NCBI GenBank assembly: GCA_002337005.1
Contig: DDFD01000105.1
Span: 1 to 34,360, forward strand
Reading direction: 5' to 3'
DNA from: Flavobacteriales bacterium UBA1937
GTDB taxonomy: Bacteria > Bacteroidota > Bacteroidia > Flavobacteriales > Weeksellaceae
DNA length: 34,360 bases
The notes beneath the pieces are model-generated. The model was not told where the DNA came from and did not search any database. It saw only the letters and a program-made list of their open reading frames with translations. Each line of letters begins with the position of its first letter. Position 1 is the stretch's first letter. A program made the translations under genes and the position numbers. Below, piece by piece: positions 8,370-17,309 of this stretch.

Positions 8370-9432
8370 TCAATCTCTCACTCAACACTCCATTCTTTGC
8401 CAAATTATATTCATATTGCGAACAAGGCACACATTTTTGTATATTTTCTTCGCTTCCAAAATACCACAATCCTGTAAAAGTATCGCGTTTGAAAGCAAAT
8501 TCACTATCATTAATTAAAACCCAAAAAGTATCATATTTCCTCTCTTTAGGATGTGTTTTTTGAATATCAATTCCTTCCAACAAATACCAAATCATTTGCG
8601 CTAATAATTGATGGTTCAGAACATTTTCAGCATTAGCATTAAAATTAAAAATTCCAGCCATTTTCAAATTTTCGCCCAAACCAATTTCCTTCATCACCGC
8701 ACAAATTTCCCTTCTGTTCAAACCATTAATTTGAGGATTTACAGAAAAAGCTTCGGCAAAACTTTCCACCGCATCGCAATTGAGTGTTACCAAATCTGCT
8801 CTTCTAAAAAACGGCTCTATTCTATCGGTATTTCCCATCATTTCAGCCAATCTTATCACATCAAATTCCACACTTTTCATCAATTTCACCGCATCAATTT
8901 CATTCAAATGTTTTTGATAACCAAGATGATGATAATCTTTCAAACTCAATAATTTAGAATTGAAAATCTTCTGCAAAAAGTTCTTCTCCGAAATTTCTTC
9001 GCCTTCATTAGAAAGTTCTATTTTATTATTAATTTGAGTGTATCTGATGTTTTTTTGATGAAAATTAAGCGCGTGAATCATCGCAATAGACAAGTCATTT
9101 CCACCGCCCACAACAATCGGAACCGTATTTTTATACAAACACGCCGACAATATTTCTTGTAAAATATAATGCGTATCTTGAAGTGTTTTCCCAGAAATAA
9201 TATCTCCCAAATCACAAATTGGGATTTCAAAATCAAACTTAGAAAGTTTGTAAAATTCTTCTCTTACCGTATCAAAATTTTTGGCAATTGCATTTCCTTT
9301 TCCGCCTCGGTAATCGCTACAAAAAACCAATAAAATTCCGTTTTCTGGAATTTTATTCGTAATAATATTTCCCAATTGCCAAGGCTGGGCTTCTATTTTT
9401 GGTGGGAGAAAAATAAAATCTTCTAAATTCAT
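8356..9432 (-). CDS. Arginase/formimidoylglutamase-fold protein lacking the metal ligands
   Basis: 358 residues. It resembles the Bacteroidota proteins usually annotated formimidoylglutamase or arginase family: DYRGGKGNA, VREEFYKL, PICDLGDI, PIVVGGGNDLSIA, and the C-terminal PCSQYEYNLAKNGVLSERL. The three Mn-binding motifs of true ureohydrolases are degraded: GG-x-H-D/S has become GGGND (109-113, Asn for His), the DAHxD region reads roughly INNKIE (135-140), and the SxDxDxxDP motif reads LNCDAVES (217-224). It is probably catalytically dead or repurposed. It sits between an acyltransferase gene and a glycosyltransferase. Family membership is fairly sure; enzymatic function is doubtful. Confidence 0.8.
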   Translation of the reverse strand: MNLEDFIFLPPKIEAQPWQLGNIITNKIPENGILLVFCSDYRGGKGNAIAKNFDTVREEFYKLSKFDFEIPICDLGDIISGKTLQDTHYILQEILSACLYKNTVPIVVGGGNDLSIAMIHALNFHQKNIRYTQINNKIELSNEGEEISEKNFLQKIFNSKLLSLKDYHHLGYQKHLNEIDAVKLMKSVEFDVIRLAEMMGNTDRIEPFFRRADLVTLNCDAVESFAEAFSVNPQINGLNRREICAVMKEIGLGENLKMAGIFNFNANAENVLNHQLLAQMIWYLLEGIDIQKTHPKERKYDTFWVLINDSEFAFKRDTFTGLWYFGSEENIQKCVPCSQYEYNLAKNGVLSERLIVKS

Positions 9433-9492
9433 ATCATCATTTAAGTTTAAAAAAAGCAGACAATAACTTTGTCCATTTTTCAGGCAATATAA

Positions 9493-10596
9493 TTATTCGA
9501 AAAATAATTTTTTAAGTGATCTATATTTCCACCAATTTTTTTTCATTGTTGGTCTTTCTACAAATATAAAAAATATTGAACTGATTACTAAAATCGCTAA
9601 TGAAACGTACAATAATCTTACAAAAAAATCAACTAAAAAAGCATCTCCTATAAGATTTTTAGGAAATATCAAATTAATTACTAAATAGATAATTTTTTGA
9701 TGTAACATATAAATAGTGTAACACATTCCTCCAATTGTATAAATAAATTTATTTTCTAACATCTTAATAAAGTATAGAGTTTTAGAAGAAAATGTTAATA
9801 AAATAAAAATAAAAACAACTAAAAATAAATTCATCACACTAAACCAGAGAAAAAGCAAAGCCATTAAACAGATTATATCGTAAATAAGACTCGGCATTAT
9901 TTTGTCTTTAATTTGCATATAGACATCCAGTGCTAAAAAACCTATGATGAAGAAATGAAAATAATTAAAAATAGTGGGGAAACTAAAAAAACTAAGCCCA
10001 GAATATCTAAATAATACAATCAATCCTATCAAAATTAATCTTCTGTAGGTATTTTTCAGTTTAAAAACAAATGCTAGTAAGGGAGCAATAATGTAGAATT
10101 GAATTTCAATTTCTAAAGTCCAAAGAACCGTATTGATAATAGGCTTTTGATTGTATATAATTTCGTGAGAGTAAAAAATGGAAGCCAAAAGTCTTGGGAA
10201 TGTTTCAGAAAAAGTTTTCGTTTTTAAAACAAAAACCATTAAAAAAAACAATAACAATAAATGTATAATATAAGGGGGTTCTAGCCTTGTAACTCTTCGA
10301 AAATAATAGTTTTTATAACTAAAGCTAGGTACTTTATTCACATAATTATTATAAAAAGGCATCGCTATAATAAAACCACTAATCGCAAAAAACAAAAAAA
10401 CACCAATTACGCTACCTACTAAATTATTATATACATAATCATATTTTTCTTTAAATATAATATTTTGATCATTATAACAATCCACAAAATGAAACAAAAA
10501 AACGCTCACTACAGCAAAAAATCTCAGCCCATCAATATATAGAATTTTATTTCCAGAAGAAGTGACTCTTTGGAGTAAAAAAAATATTTTTTTCAT
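9493..10596 (-). CDS. Acyltransferase family 3 (OatA/OafA-like) membrane protein
   Basis: 367 residues with about ten transmembrane helices. Landmarks: LYIDGLRFFAVVSVFLFHF near 19-37 (His36 is the conserved acyl-transfer histidine), YFRRVTRLEPPYIIHLL (the RRxxRLxPPY motif), and LWTLEIEIQFYIIAPLLAF. The family O-acylates extracellular sugars, here plausibly the glycan of the adjacent locus. It lies 31 bp after topA and 60 bp before the arginase-fold gene on the same strand. By eye it is more AT-rich than both neighbours, so it may be a later insertion between them. The acyl group and acceptor cannot be read from sequence. Confidence 0.88.
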   Translation of the reverse strand: MKKIFFLLQRVTSSGNKILYIDGLRFFAVVSVFLFHFVDCYNDQNIIFKEKYDYVYNNLVGSVIGVFLFFAISGFIIAMPFYNNYVNKVPSFSYKNYYFRRVTRLEPPYIIHLLLLFFLMVFVLKTKTFSETFPRLLASIFYSHEIIYNQKPIINTVLWTLEIEIQFYIIAPLLAFVFKLKNTYRRLILIGLIVLFRYSGLSFFSFPTIFNYFHFFIIGFLALDVYMQIKDKIMPSLIYDIICLMALLFLWFSVMNLFLVVFIFILLTFSSKTLYFIKMLENKFIYTIGGMCYTIYMLHQKIIYLVINLIFPKNLIGDAFLVDFFVRLLYVSLAILVISSIFFIFVERPTMKKNWWKYRSLKKLFFE

Positions 10597-10627
10597 TATA
10601 TTATTTTTGTGTTTTTATTAAGAAGCT

Positions 10628-13090
10628 TTATTTCTGTGCAGCAATCCATTTTTTAACTTCATCCAAAGAAATGGCTTTTAATTCTTCTGCTTCATACTTG
10701 CTTCCGTCTTCTTTTTTAGGAATTTTGAACATTCCTTTTCCAAATTTTATGAAAGGTCCCCATCTTCCGTTTTCAATCGAAACTTTTTCTTTTTCCCATT
10801 GTTGAATATATCTATTGGCTTCTTTTTCAATCTTCGCCTCTATCAATTCATTAATATCACTTTGAGATAAATTTTCAAAATTATATTTCTTCGGAACATT
10901 GATATACATCGATTGATACTTGATAAAAGGTCCAAATCTTCCTGTTCCTTTCGTTACAGGTTCACCTTTGTAGGCGGCAACTGGCGCATCAGCTTCCATT
11001 TTCTCTTTAATGAAATTTTCTGCAATTTCCTGTGTTACCGAAAAAGGATCAGTTCCTCTTCCTACAGAAATAAATGCTTCTCCCCATTTTACATAAGGCC
11101 CAAATCTACCAACACCTACAGAAACTGGTTTTCCGTCAAATTCTTTCAAATCAAAAGGTAATTTGAATAAATCTAAAGCTTCTTCCAAAGAAATAGTAGA
11201 AATATTTTGGTTTTGCATAATCGAAGCGTAAGTTTTTTGCTCGTCATCAGCTTCACCTATTTGTATCATCGCACCATAACGTCCCATTCTTGCATACACA
11301 TTTTTGCCAGATTTAGGATCTTTCCCTAGCAATCTTTCGCCAGTTGCTCTGTCTGCATTCTCTTCTACATCTTCAATTTTCGGGTGGAAATTATCATAAA
11401 AACTCTTTAAAGTTTCCTTCCATTTTTCGGTTCCGTTGGCAATATCGTCGAAATCTTGTTCTACTTTCGCCGTAAAACCATAATCAAGAATTTCGTTGAA
11501 ATTATTAATCAAAAATTCATTTACCACTTCGCCAATATCCGTCGGAACGAATTTATTTTTATCTCCGCCAAATTTTTCAGTCAAAACCTCTTTTTTCACG
11601 CCAGATTTCCCGAGTGAAAGTTTCACGATTTCTCTTTCTTGCGGAAGAATTTCGCGTTTATCTACATATTCTCTATTCTGAATCGTCTGAATGGTCGGAG
11701 CATAAGTAGAAGGACGTCCGATTCCTAATTCCTCTAATTTTCTTACCAAAGCAGCTTCCGTATATCTTGCAGCAGGTTTGGTAAATTTTTCGGTGGCGGT
11801 AATTTTTTTATAACTTAAAACTTCTCCGATTTTTACCTTCGGCAACAATTTTTCGTTGTTTTCATCTTCATCTTCATCGGTTTTTGTAATTCCATACACT
11901 TTTAAGAAACCATCAAAAACAATCACTTCACCTTGCGCTTCGAAATGACTTGGCAAAGCAGAATTACCGATTTCAATCACGGTTTTTTCAATTTTTGCAT
12001 TCGCCATTTGAGATGCCAAAGTTCTCTTATATATTAATTGATATAATTTATTGAGTTGAGCATCGCCAATCGTTTTTACCGAAAAATCAGTCGGACGAAT
12101 CGCTTCGTGCGCTTCTTGTGCAGAAGAAGATTTCGTAGTGTAATTTCTTGGCGAAGAATAAGCTACACCGAATTCTTTTTCGATGAAATCTTTTGCAGAA
12201 TTAATCGCTTCTTGAGACAAATTCACAGAATCGGTTCTCATATAAGTAATGTACCCTTCTTCGTAAAGACGTTGTGCAATTCTCATCGTAGAAGTTACAT
12301 TGTAACCCAATCTATTGCTCGCTTCTTGTTGTAAAGTAGAGGTTGTAAAAGGTGCAGAAGCAGAACGAGAACCTGGTTTTGTTTCTACATTTAGCACTTT
12401 AAATTCTACATTTTGAGATTTTCCTAAAAAAGCTTCCGCTTCATTTTCTTTAGCGAAATCTTTCTTTAGTTTTGCGGAAATCTCCTGTTTTTCAGCATTC
12501 GTGAAAACGCCTTCCACTTTATAACTTGAACTTGATTTAAAACTTCTAATTTCTTGTTCTCTTTCTACTACCAATCTCACAGCAACCGATTGAACTCTAC
12601 CTGCTGAAAGTCCGGTTTTTACTTTTTTCCAAAGAACTGGCGACATTTCAAAACCTACAATTCTATCCAAAACTCTTCTAGCTTGTTGTGCATTTACGAG
12701 ATTTTGGTCAATTTTTCTAGGATTTTCAATTGCTTTTAAAATTGCATTCTTGGTAATTTCGTGGAAAACAATTCGTTTTGTGTTGTCGTCTTTTAGTTTT
12801 AATTCATCTGCAAGATGCCACGCAATTGCTTCACCTTCTCGGTCTTCATCGGAAGCCAACCAAACCATTTCTGCCTTTTTCACTGCGGCTTTCAGTTCCG
12901 TTACGAGTTTCTTTTTATCGGCAGAAACTTCGTAATCTGGCGTGAAAGTTTTCAAGTCAATTCCCATTCCTTTTTTAGGCAAATCTCTAATGTGTCCGAA
13001 ACTGGATTTCACTTCAAAATCTTTCCCTAAATACTTCTGAATGGTTTTGGCTTTTGCTGGTGATTCTACGATTACTAAATTTTTTGACAT
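10628..13090 (-). CDS. topA: DNA topoisomerase I (type IA)
   Basis: Relaxes negatively supercoiled DNA by a 5'-phosphotyrosyl single-strand break. From the ATG at 13090 (MSKNLVIVESPAKAKTI; an ATG two codons upstream is less typical) it is 820 residues. The TOPRIM domain has catalytic Glu9 in VESPAKAKT and the DxDxE cluster in LASDEDREGEA. The active-site tyrosine is Tyr283 in YITYMRTDSVNLS. SAGRVQSVAVRLVVERE and GRPSTYAPTI are also present. The C-terminus has no Cys4 zinc fingers; instead there are several Topo_C repeats of the form GRFGPFIKYG or GRYGAMIQIG. It appears to head the minus-strand gene run that leads into the polysaccharide genes. Confidence 0.97.
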   Translation of the reverse strand: MSKNLVIVESPAKAKTIQKYLGKDFEVKSSFGHIRDLPKKGMGIDLKTFTPDYEVSADKKKLVTELKAAVKKAEMVWLASDEDREGEAIAWHLADELKLKDDNTKRIVFHEITKNAILKAIENPRKIDQNLVNAQQARRVLDRIVGFEMSPVLWKKVKTGLSAGRVQSVAVRLVVEREQEIRSFKSSSSYKVEGVFTNAEKQEISAKLKKDFAKENEAEAFLGKSQNVEFKVLNVETKPGSRSASAPFTTSTLQQEASNRLGYNVTSTMRIAQRLYEEGYITYMRTDSVNLSQEAINSAKDFIEKEFGVAYSSPRNYTTKSSSAQEAHEAIRPTDFSVKTIGDAQLNKLYQLIYKRTLASQMANAKIEKTVIEIGNSALPSHFEAQGEVIVFDGFLKVYGITKTDEDEDENNEKLLPKVKIGEVLSYKKITATEKFTKPAARYTEAALVRKLEELGIGRPSTYAPTIQTIQNREYVDKREILPQEREIVKLSLGKSGVKKEVLTEKFGGDKNKFVPTDIGEVVNEFLINNFNEILDYGFTAKVEQDFDDIANGTEKWKETLKSFYDNFHPKIEDVEENADRATGERLLGKDPKSGKNVYARMGRYGAMIQIGEADDEQKTYASIMQNQNISTISLEEALDLFKLPFDLKEFDGKPVSVGVGRFGPYVKWGEAFISVGRGTDPFSVTQEIAENFIKEKMEADAPVAAYKGEPVTKGTGRFGPFIKYQSMYINVPKKYNFENLSQSDINELIEAKIEKEANRYIQQWEKEKVSIENGRWGPFIKFGKGMFKIPKKEDGSKYEAEELKAISLDEVKKWIAAQK

Positions 13091-13104
13091 ACACAAAATT
13101 TTTG

Positions 13105-13112
13105 CAAAAGTA
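13105..13112 (-). promoter_or_regulatory. -7 box of topA
   Basis: Reverse-strand TACTTTTG fits TAnnTTTG and lies 15 bp ahead of the topA ATG at 13090, giving a leader of about 10 nt. No convincing TTTG -33 element is seen. Confidence 0.5.
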
Positions 13113-13202
13113 GGAAGTTTTTTTTAAACACAGATTTTTGCCTATTTTTTTGAATAAAATCAAATTAACTTTTATTTAAATTATAATCGTTTGAAAATAA
13201 TT

Positions 13203-13210
13203 TACATTTG
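13203..13210 (+). promoter_or_regulatory. -7 box of the DUF2062 gene
   Basis: TACATTTG fits TAnnTTTG. It lies inside the region an upstream TTG start (13191) would translate, which favours the TTG at 13227 as the true start. Confidence 0.4.
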
Positions 13211-13226
13211 TAAAAATTACATTCAT

Positions 13227-13706
13227 TTGAAGAACTTCATCCAAAATTCCATCAAAAGTCAAAAAATATTCTACCGATATTTTCGCAGGAAAGGCTTTAA
13301 GAGATTCTTCAAAGAAAATATTTTGGAAAGTGACGGAAGCAATAAGAACAAAGCTTTTTCAATTGCTTTAGGAGTTTTTATTGGTCTTTCTCCTTTTTGG
13401 GGATTCCATACCGTTTTGGCTATTTCTCTAGCTGCTATTTTCAGACTCAATAAATTTTTGAGCTTCATCTTTTCTCAGATTAGTTTACCTCCATTTGTAC
13501 CTTTTATTATTGCAGCTTCTCTATTTTTTGGCTCTTATTTTATCGGCGAAGAAAAACCATTAACAGAACAAGAATTTAATCTAGAAATGGTAAAAGCTAA
13601 TCTATTACAATATGTGATTGGCAGTTTTATTTTTGCAAGTATTTCTTCAGTAATTGTAGGTTTTGCCTTCTATTTTTTATTAAATCTTTTTCGTGAAAAA
13701 AAGTGA
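13227..13706 (+). CDS. DUF2062 family small membrane protein
   Basis: About 159 residues. The core KAFSIALGVFIGLSPFWG followed by FHTVLAISLAA and the Pro-rich stretch SLPPFVPFIIAASLFFG is the DUF2062 signature. There are three or so hydrophobic segments, a basic N-terminus (FYRYFRRKGFKRFFKEN) and a basic C-terminus. No ATG precedes the domain: candidate starts are TTG at 13191 and TTG at 13227. The latter is chosen because a TAnnTTTG box lies between them and the resulting N-terminus fits the family length. Function is unknown; in some Bacteroidota the domain is fused to glycosyltransferases. It is divergent from topA and overlaps only non-coding leader ahead of ileS. Confidence 0.8.
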   Translation: MKNFIQNSIKSQKIFYRYFRRKGFKRFFKENILESDGSNKNKAFSIALGVFIGLSPFWGFHTVLAISLAAIFRLNKFLSFIFSQISLPPFVPFIIAASLFFGSYFIGEEKPLTEQEFNLEMVKANLLQYVIGSFIFASISSVIVGFAFYFLLNLFREKK

Positions 13707-13781
13707 AAACCAATTAAAACTTAACCCTCTTAAAACCAATAATTTTAAACAAAACTTAACAAAAATTTCACGAAAAATCAT

Positions 13782-13789
13782 TATATTCG
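13782..13789 (+). promoter_or_regulatory. Probable -7 box of ileS
   Basis: TATATTCG is one mismatch from TAnnTTTG, 36 bp ahead of the ileS ATG at 13825. It supports placing the start there rather than at an in-frame upstream ATG (13693) overlapping the DUF2062 gene. Confidence 0.4.
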
Positions 13790-13824
13790 CAGACTTAAAA
13801 TTTAATAGTAGAAACCGAGATATA

Positions 13825-16800
13825 ATGAAGAAGTTCACAGAATACAAGCAACTGAACCTTAATGCTGTAGCAGACAATGTTGCTCATTTTTGGAAAACCA
13901 ATGAAACATTTAAAAAATCCGTAGAAACACGCGAAGGAAAACCTGAATACGTTTTTTACGAAGGACCGCCTTCTGCCAACGGAATGCCTGGAATTCACCA
14001 CGTAATGGCAAGAGCGTTGAAAGATATTTTTTGTCGTTATCAAACACAAAACGGAAAGCAAGTTTTCAGAAAAGCAGGTTGGGACACACACGGATTGCCT
14101 GTAGAATTAGGCGTAGAGAAAGAACTCGGAATTACCAAAGAAGATATTGGCAAAAAAATTACCGTAGAAGAATACAACCAAGCTTGTAGAAATGCCGTAA
14201 TGCGTTATACTGATGTTTGGAATGATTTAACAGAAAAAATTGGGTATTGGGTAGATTTAGACAATCCATACATTACCTATGAACCAAAATATATGGAAAC
14301 CGTTTGGTGGTTGTTGAAACAATTGTACAACAAAGATTTATTGTACAAAGGTTACACCATTCAGCCATATTCTCCAAAAGCAGGAACTGGACTTTCGTCT
14401 CACGAATTAAACCAACCAGGAACGTACAGAGATGTTTCTGACACTACTGTTGTTGCACAATTTAAAATAAAAAATCTTTCAGAAAAAGCGGTAACTAAAA
14501 TCTCGAATCTCGAATCTCGAATCTCGAATCTAAGTATTTTGGCTTGGACAACCACACCTTGGACTTTGCCTTCTAATACAGCACTTGCAGTTGGTAGAGA
14601 TATAGAATATGTCTTGGTTAAGACTTTCAATCAATATACTTTTGAGCCCATCAATATTATTTTAGCTCGTCCGTTATTTGAAAAACAATTTGGGAAAAAA
14701 TTTGTAGAAGGAACAGATGAAGACTTCGCATATTATACCGCTGAAAGTAAAACAATACCTTACCAAGTTTTAGCAGAATTTACCGGAGAAGATTTGGCAG
14801 AAACTACTTATGAACAATTAATTCCTTGGTTTTCACCTGCTGAAAATCCAGAAAAAGCTTTTAGAGTAATTATCGGAGATTTTGTAACAACGGAAGACGG
14901 AACTGGTATTGTGCACATTGCGCCAACTTTCGGGGCAGATGATAACAGAGTTGCTCAAGAAAACGGAATTCCGCCAATGTTGGTGAAAGATGAAAATGAC
15001 AATCTCGTTCCTTTGGTAGATTTGCAAGGTAAATTTTTGAAAGGTGAAAACGTTCCTGAATTATTTTCTGGAAAATATATTAAAAACGAATATTACGACG
15101 ATGGAACTGCTCCCGAAAAATCTTGGGATGTAGAACTCGCGATTTTGTTAAAGACTGAAAACAAAGCCTTCAAAGTAGAAAAATACGTTCACAGTTACCC
15201 TCATTGTTGGAGAACCGACAAACCTGTTTTGTATTATCCTTTAGATTCTTGGTTCGTGAAGATGACTTCCGTGAGAAATCGTTTGGTAGAACTGAATGAA
15301 ACCATCAATTGGAAACCAAAATCAACAGGAGAAGGAAGATTTGCCAACTGGCTAGAAAATGTAAACGATTGGAATCTTTCTCGTTCAAGATATTGGGGAA
15401 TTCCGTTGCCAATTTGGAGAACTGAAGATTTGAAGGAGCAAAAAGTTATTGGTTCTGTAGAAGAATTGGTAAACGAAATTCAAAAATCTATAGAAGCTGG
15501 TTTTATGTCGGAAAATCCTTTTGGCGGTTTTACCGTTGGAAATATGTCTGCAGAAAACTACGCAAAAATAGATTTACACAAAAATATTGTTGATGCCATT
15601 ACTTTGGTTTCAGACAGCGGAAAACCAATGAAACGTGAATCTGATTTGATTGATGTTTGGTTCGATTCTGGTTCTATGCCTTATGCGCAATTGCATTATC
15701 CTTTTGAAAATAAAGAATTAATAGATAGCGGAAAAGCCTTCCCTGCGGATTTTATCGCTGAAGGAGTTGACCAAACTCGTGGTTGGTTTTATACACTTCA
15801 CGCAATTGGAACTACGGTTTTTGATTCTATTGCTTATAAAAATGTAGTTTCTAACGGTTTAGTTCTCGACAAGAACGGACAAAAAATGTCTAAACGTCTC
15901 GGAAACGCCATTGATCCGTTTGAAACGTTACAAAAATATGGACCTGATGCTACGCGTTGGTATATGATTTCTAACGCCAATCCTTGGGAAAATTTAAAAT
16001 TTGATTTGGAAGGAATTGATGAAGTTCGTAGAAAATTCTTTGGAACGCTTTACAACACGTATTCTTTCTTTAGCTTATATGCGAATGTTGATGGTTTCAA
16101 TTATTCTGAAAAAGAAGTAGAAAATAGACCAGAAATCGACCGTTGGATTCTTTCAGAACTCAATTTATTGGTAAAAGATGTTACCGAATTCTACGAAGAT
16201 TACGAACCAACGAAAGTAGCGAGAGCGATTAATAATTTCGTAAATGACAATTTAAGTAACTGGTATGTAAGATTGTGTAGAAGACGTTTCTGGAAAGGAG
16301 ATTATTCTGAAGACAAAATTTCGGCTTACCAAACTTTATATACTTGCTTGGAAACCGTGGCGAAAATTTCGGCACCAATTGCTCCGTTCTTTATGGACCA
16401 ATTGTATCAAGATTTGAATGCGGTTACAGGAAAAGACGCAGCTGAATCAGTACACTTAACTGATTTCCCGAAAGTGAATGAAAGTTTAATCGACCAAAAT
16501 TTAGTAGAAAAAACGCATCTAGCTCAAACGATTACTTCTATGGTATTTTCTTTGAGAAAGAAAGAAAATGTGAAAGTTCGTCAACCACTTCAAAAAGTAA
16601 TGATTCCTGTTTTGGATAAGAAAACAGAAGAGCAAATTTTAGCCGTTTCAGAACTCATCAAACAAGAAGTTAACGTAAAAGAATTACAATTAATCAATGC
16701 GGAAGAAGCATCTCACTTAATTGTAAAACAAATTAAGCCAAATTTCAAATCTTTAGGACAAAGGCTAGGAAAAGACATGAAAACAGTAGCTGGTGAAATC

Positions 16801-17232
16801 AATAATATGACTTCTGAACAAATTTCTAGCATTGAAAAAGAAGGAAAAATGACGATTGCTGGTTACGAAATTGGTTTAGATGATGTAGAAATTTCCACCA
16901 AAGATATCCCTGGTTGGACGGTAGCAAGCGAAGGAAAAACTACAGTAGCTTTGGATTTAACCATTACTGAAGAGCTAAAAGCAGAAGGAATTGCGAGAGA
17001 ATTTATCAATAGGATTCAGAATTTAAGAAAAGATAAAGATTTTGACTTAACAGACAGAATTTCAATAATCCTAGAAGAAAGCTGCCCTTACAAGCAAGAA
17101 TTTACTAACAATGAACAATATATTTGCGAAGAAGTATTGTCAGATAAAATAGAATTTGTAAATTCACTTCCAATTTCGGAAGAAATAGAAATAAATGAAG
17201 TGAATTTTAAAGTAAACATTAACAAAATTTGA
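13825..17232 (+). CDS. ileS: Isoleucyl-tRNA synthetase
   Basis: Charges tRNA-Ile; cytoplasmic. The ATG at 13825 gives MKKFTEYKQLNLNAVADNVA, the usual family start, and 1135 residues. HIGH-type motif is PGIHHVMAR at 55-63; KMSKR (687-691) is the KMSKS motif. The CP1 editing domain has AWTTTPWTLPSNTA near 240 and GTGIVHIAPTFGADD; ESDLIDVWFDSGSMPYAQ precedes the KMSKS half. The length and HIH-type signature fit the long, eukaryote-like IleRS class common in Bacteroidota. Just before WTTTPW, residues about 226-237 (ISNLESRISNLS) are encoded by a perfect 7-bp tandem repeat of the same family as the repeat downstream of the gene. It is 77 bp ahead of the dksA-like gene. Confidence 0.97.
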   Translation: MKKFTEYKQLNLNAVADNVAHFWKTNETFKKSVETREGKPEYVFYEGPPSANGMPGIHHVMARALKDIFCRYQTQNGKQVFRKAGWDTHGLPVELGVEKELGITKEDIGKKITVEEYNQACRNAVMRYTDVWNDLTEKIGYWVDLDNPYITYEPKYMETVWWLLKQLYNKDLLYKGYTIQPYSPKAGTGLSSHELNQPGTYRDVSDTTVVAQFKIKNLSEKAVTKISNLESRISNLSILAWTTTPWTLPSNTALAVGRDIEYVLVKTFNQYTFEPINIILARPLFEKQFGKKFVEGTDEDFAYYTAESKTIPYQVLAEFTGEDLAETTYEQLIPWFSPAENPEKAFRVIIGDFVTTEDGTGIVHIAPTFGADDNRVAQENGIPPMLVKDENDNLVPLVDLQGKFLKGENVPELFSGKYIKNEYYDDGTAPEKSWDVELAILLKTENKAFKVEKYVHSYPHCWRTDKPVLYYPLDSWFVKMTSVRNRLVELNETINWKPKSTGEGRFANWLENVNDWNLSRSRYWGIPLPIWRTEDLKEQKVIGSVEELVNEIQKSIEAGFMSENPFGGFTVGNMSAENYAKIDLHKNIVDAITLVSDSGKPMKRESDLIDVWFDSGSMPYAQLHYPFENKELIDSGKAFPADFIAEGVDQTRGWFYTLHAIGTTVFDSIAYKNVVSNGLVLDKNGQKMSKRLGNAIDPFETLQKYGPDATRWYMISNANPWENLKFDLEGIDEVRRKFFGTLYNTYSFFSLYANVDGFNYSEKEVENRPEIDRWILSELNLLVKDVTEFYEDYEPTKVARAINNFVNDNLSNWYVRLCRRRFWKGDYSEDKISAYQTLYTCLETVAKISAPIAPFFMDQLYQDLNAVTGKDAAESVHLTDFPKVNESLIDQNLVEKTHLAQTITSMVFSLRKKENVKVRQPLQKVMIPVLDKKTEEQILAVSELIKQEVNVKELQLINAEEASHLIVKQIKPNFKSLGQRLGKDMKTVAGEINNMTSEQISSIEKEGKMTIAGYEIGLDDVEISTKDIPGWTVASEGKTTVALDLTITEELKAEGIAREFINRIQNLRKDKDFDLTDRISIILEESCPYKQEFTNNEQYICEEVLSDKIEFVNSLPISEEIEINEVNFKVNINKI
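14498..14532. repeat. Five-unit heptamer array inside ileS
   Basis: AAATCTC, then GAATCTC three times, then GAATCTA: five consecutive 7-bp units in the reading frame of ileS. They encode a ISNLESRISNL-type loop immediately before the WTTTPW strand of the editing domain. Seven is not a multiple of three, so single-unit changes would shift the frame; changes of three units would add or remove seven residues. Confidence 0.93.
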
Positions 17233-17303
17233 AATTTGAAATTTGAAATCATAAATAAAGAAACTTTCAAATCTTAAATCTCGAATCTTAAGTCTCAAAT
17301 TTA
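17231..17303. repeat. Degenerate heptamer arrays between ileS and the dksA-like gene
   Basis: Two runs with 7-bp period. 17231-17250 is GAAATTT, GAAATTT, GAAATC, overlapping the ileS stop. 17269-17303 is AAATCTT, AAATCTC, GAATCTT, AAGTCTC, AAATTTA, five units of consensus RAATCTY, the same word as the array inside ileS. The run ends 6 bp before the dksA-like ATG. It holds no terminator, so the two genes are likely cotranscribed. Confidence 0.85.
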
Positions 17304-17309
17304 AAGATT

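Noticed and set aside
12056..12334. 92-codon plus-strand frame opposite topA
   Set aside because: It is a shadow of the conserved topA active-site region, Arg/Ser-rich with no recognisable features.
13693..13824. 44-codon N-terminal extension of IleRS from an upstream ATG
   Set aside because: It overlaps the DUF2062 gene, reads as basic low-complexity sequence unlike any IleRS, and runs through the probable promoter.
14498..14532. Assembly error or insertion sequence remnant in ileS
   Set aside because: The reading frame is intact on both sides with full motifs, and there are no terminal inverted repeats or target duplications.
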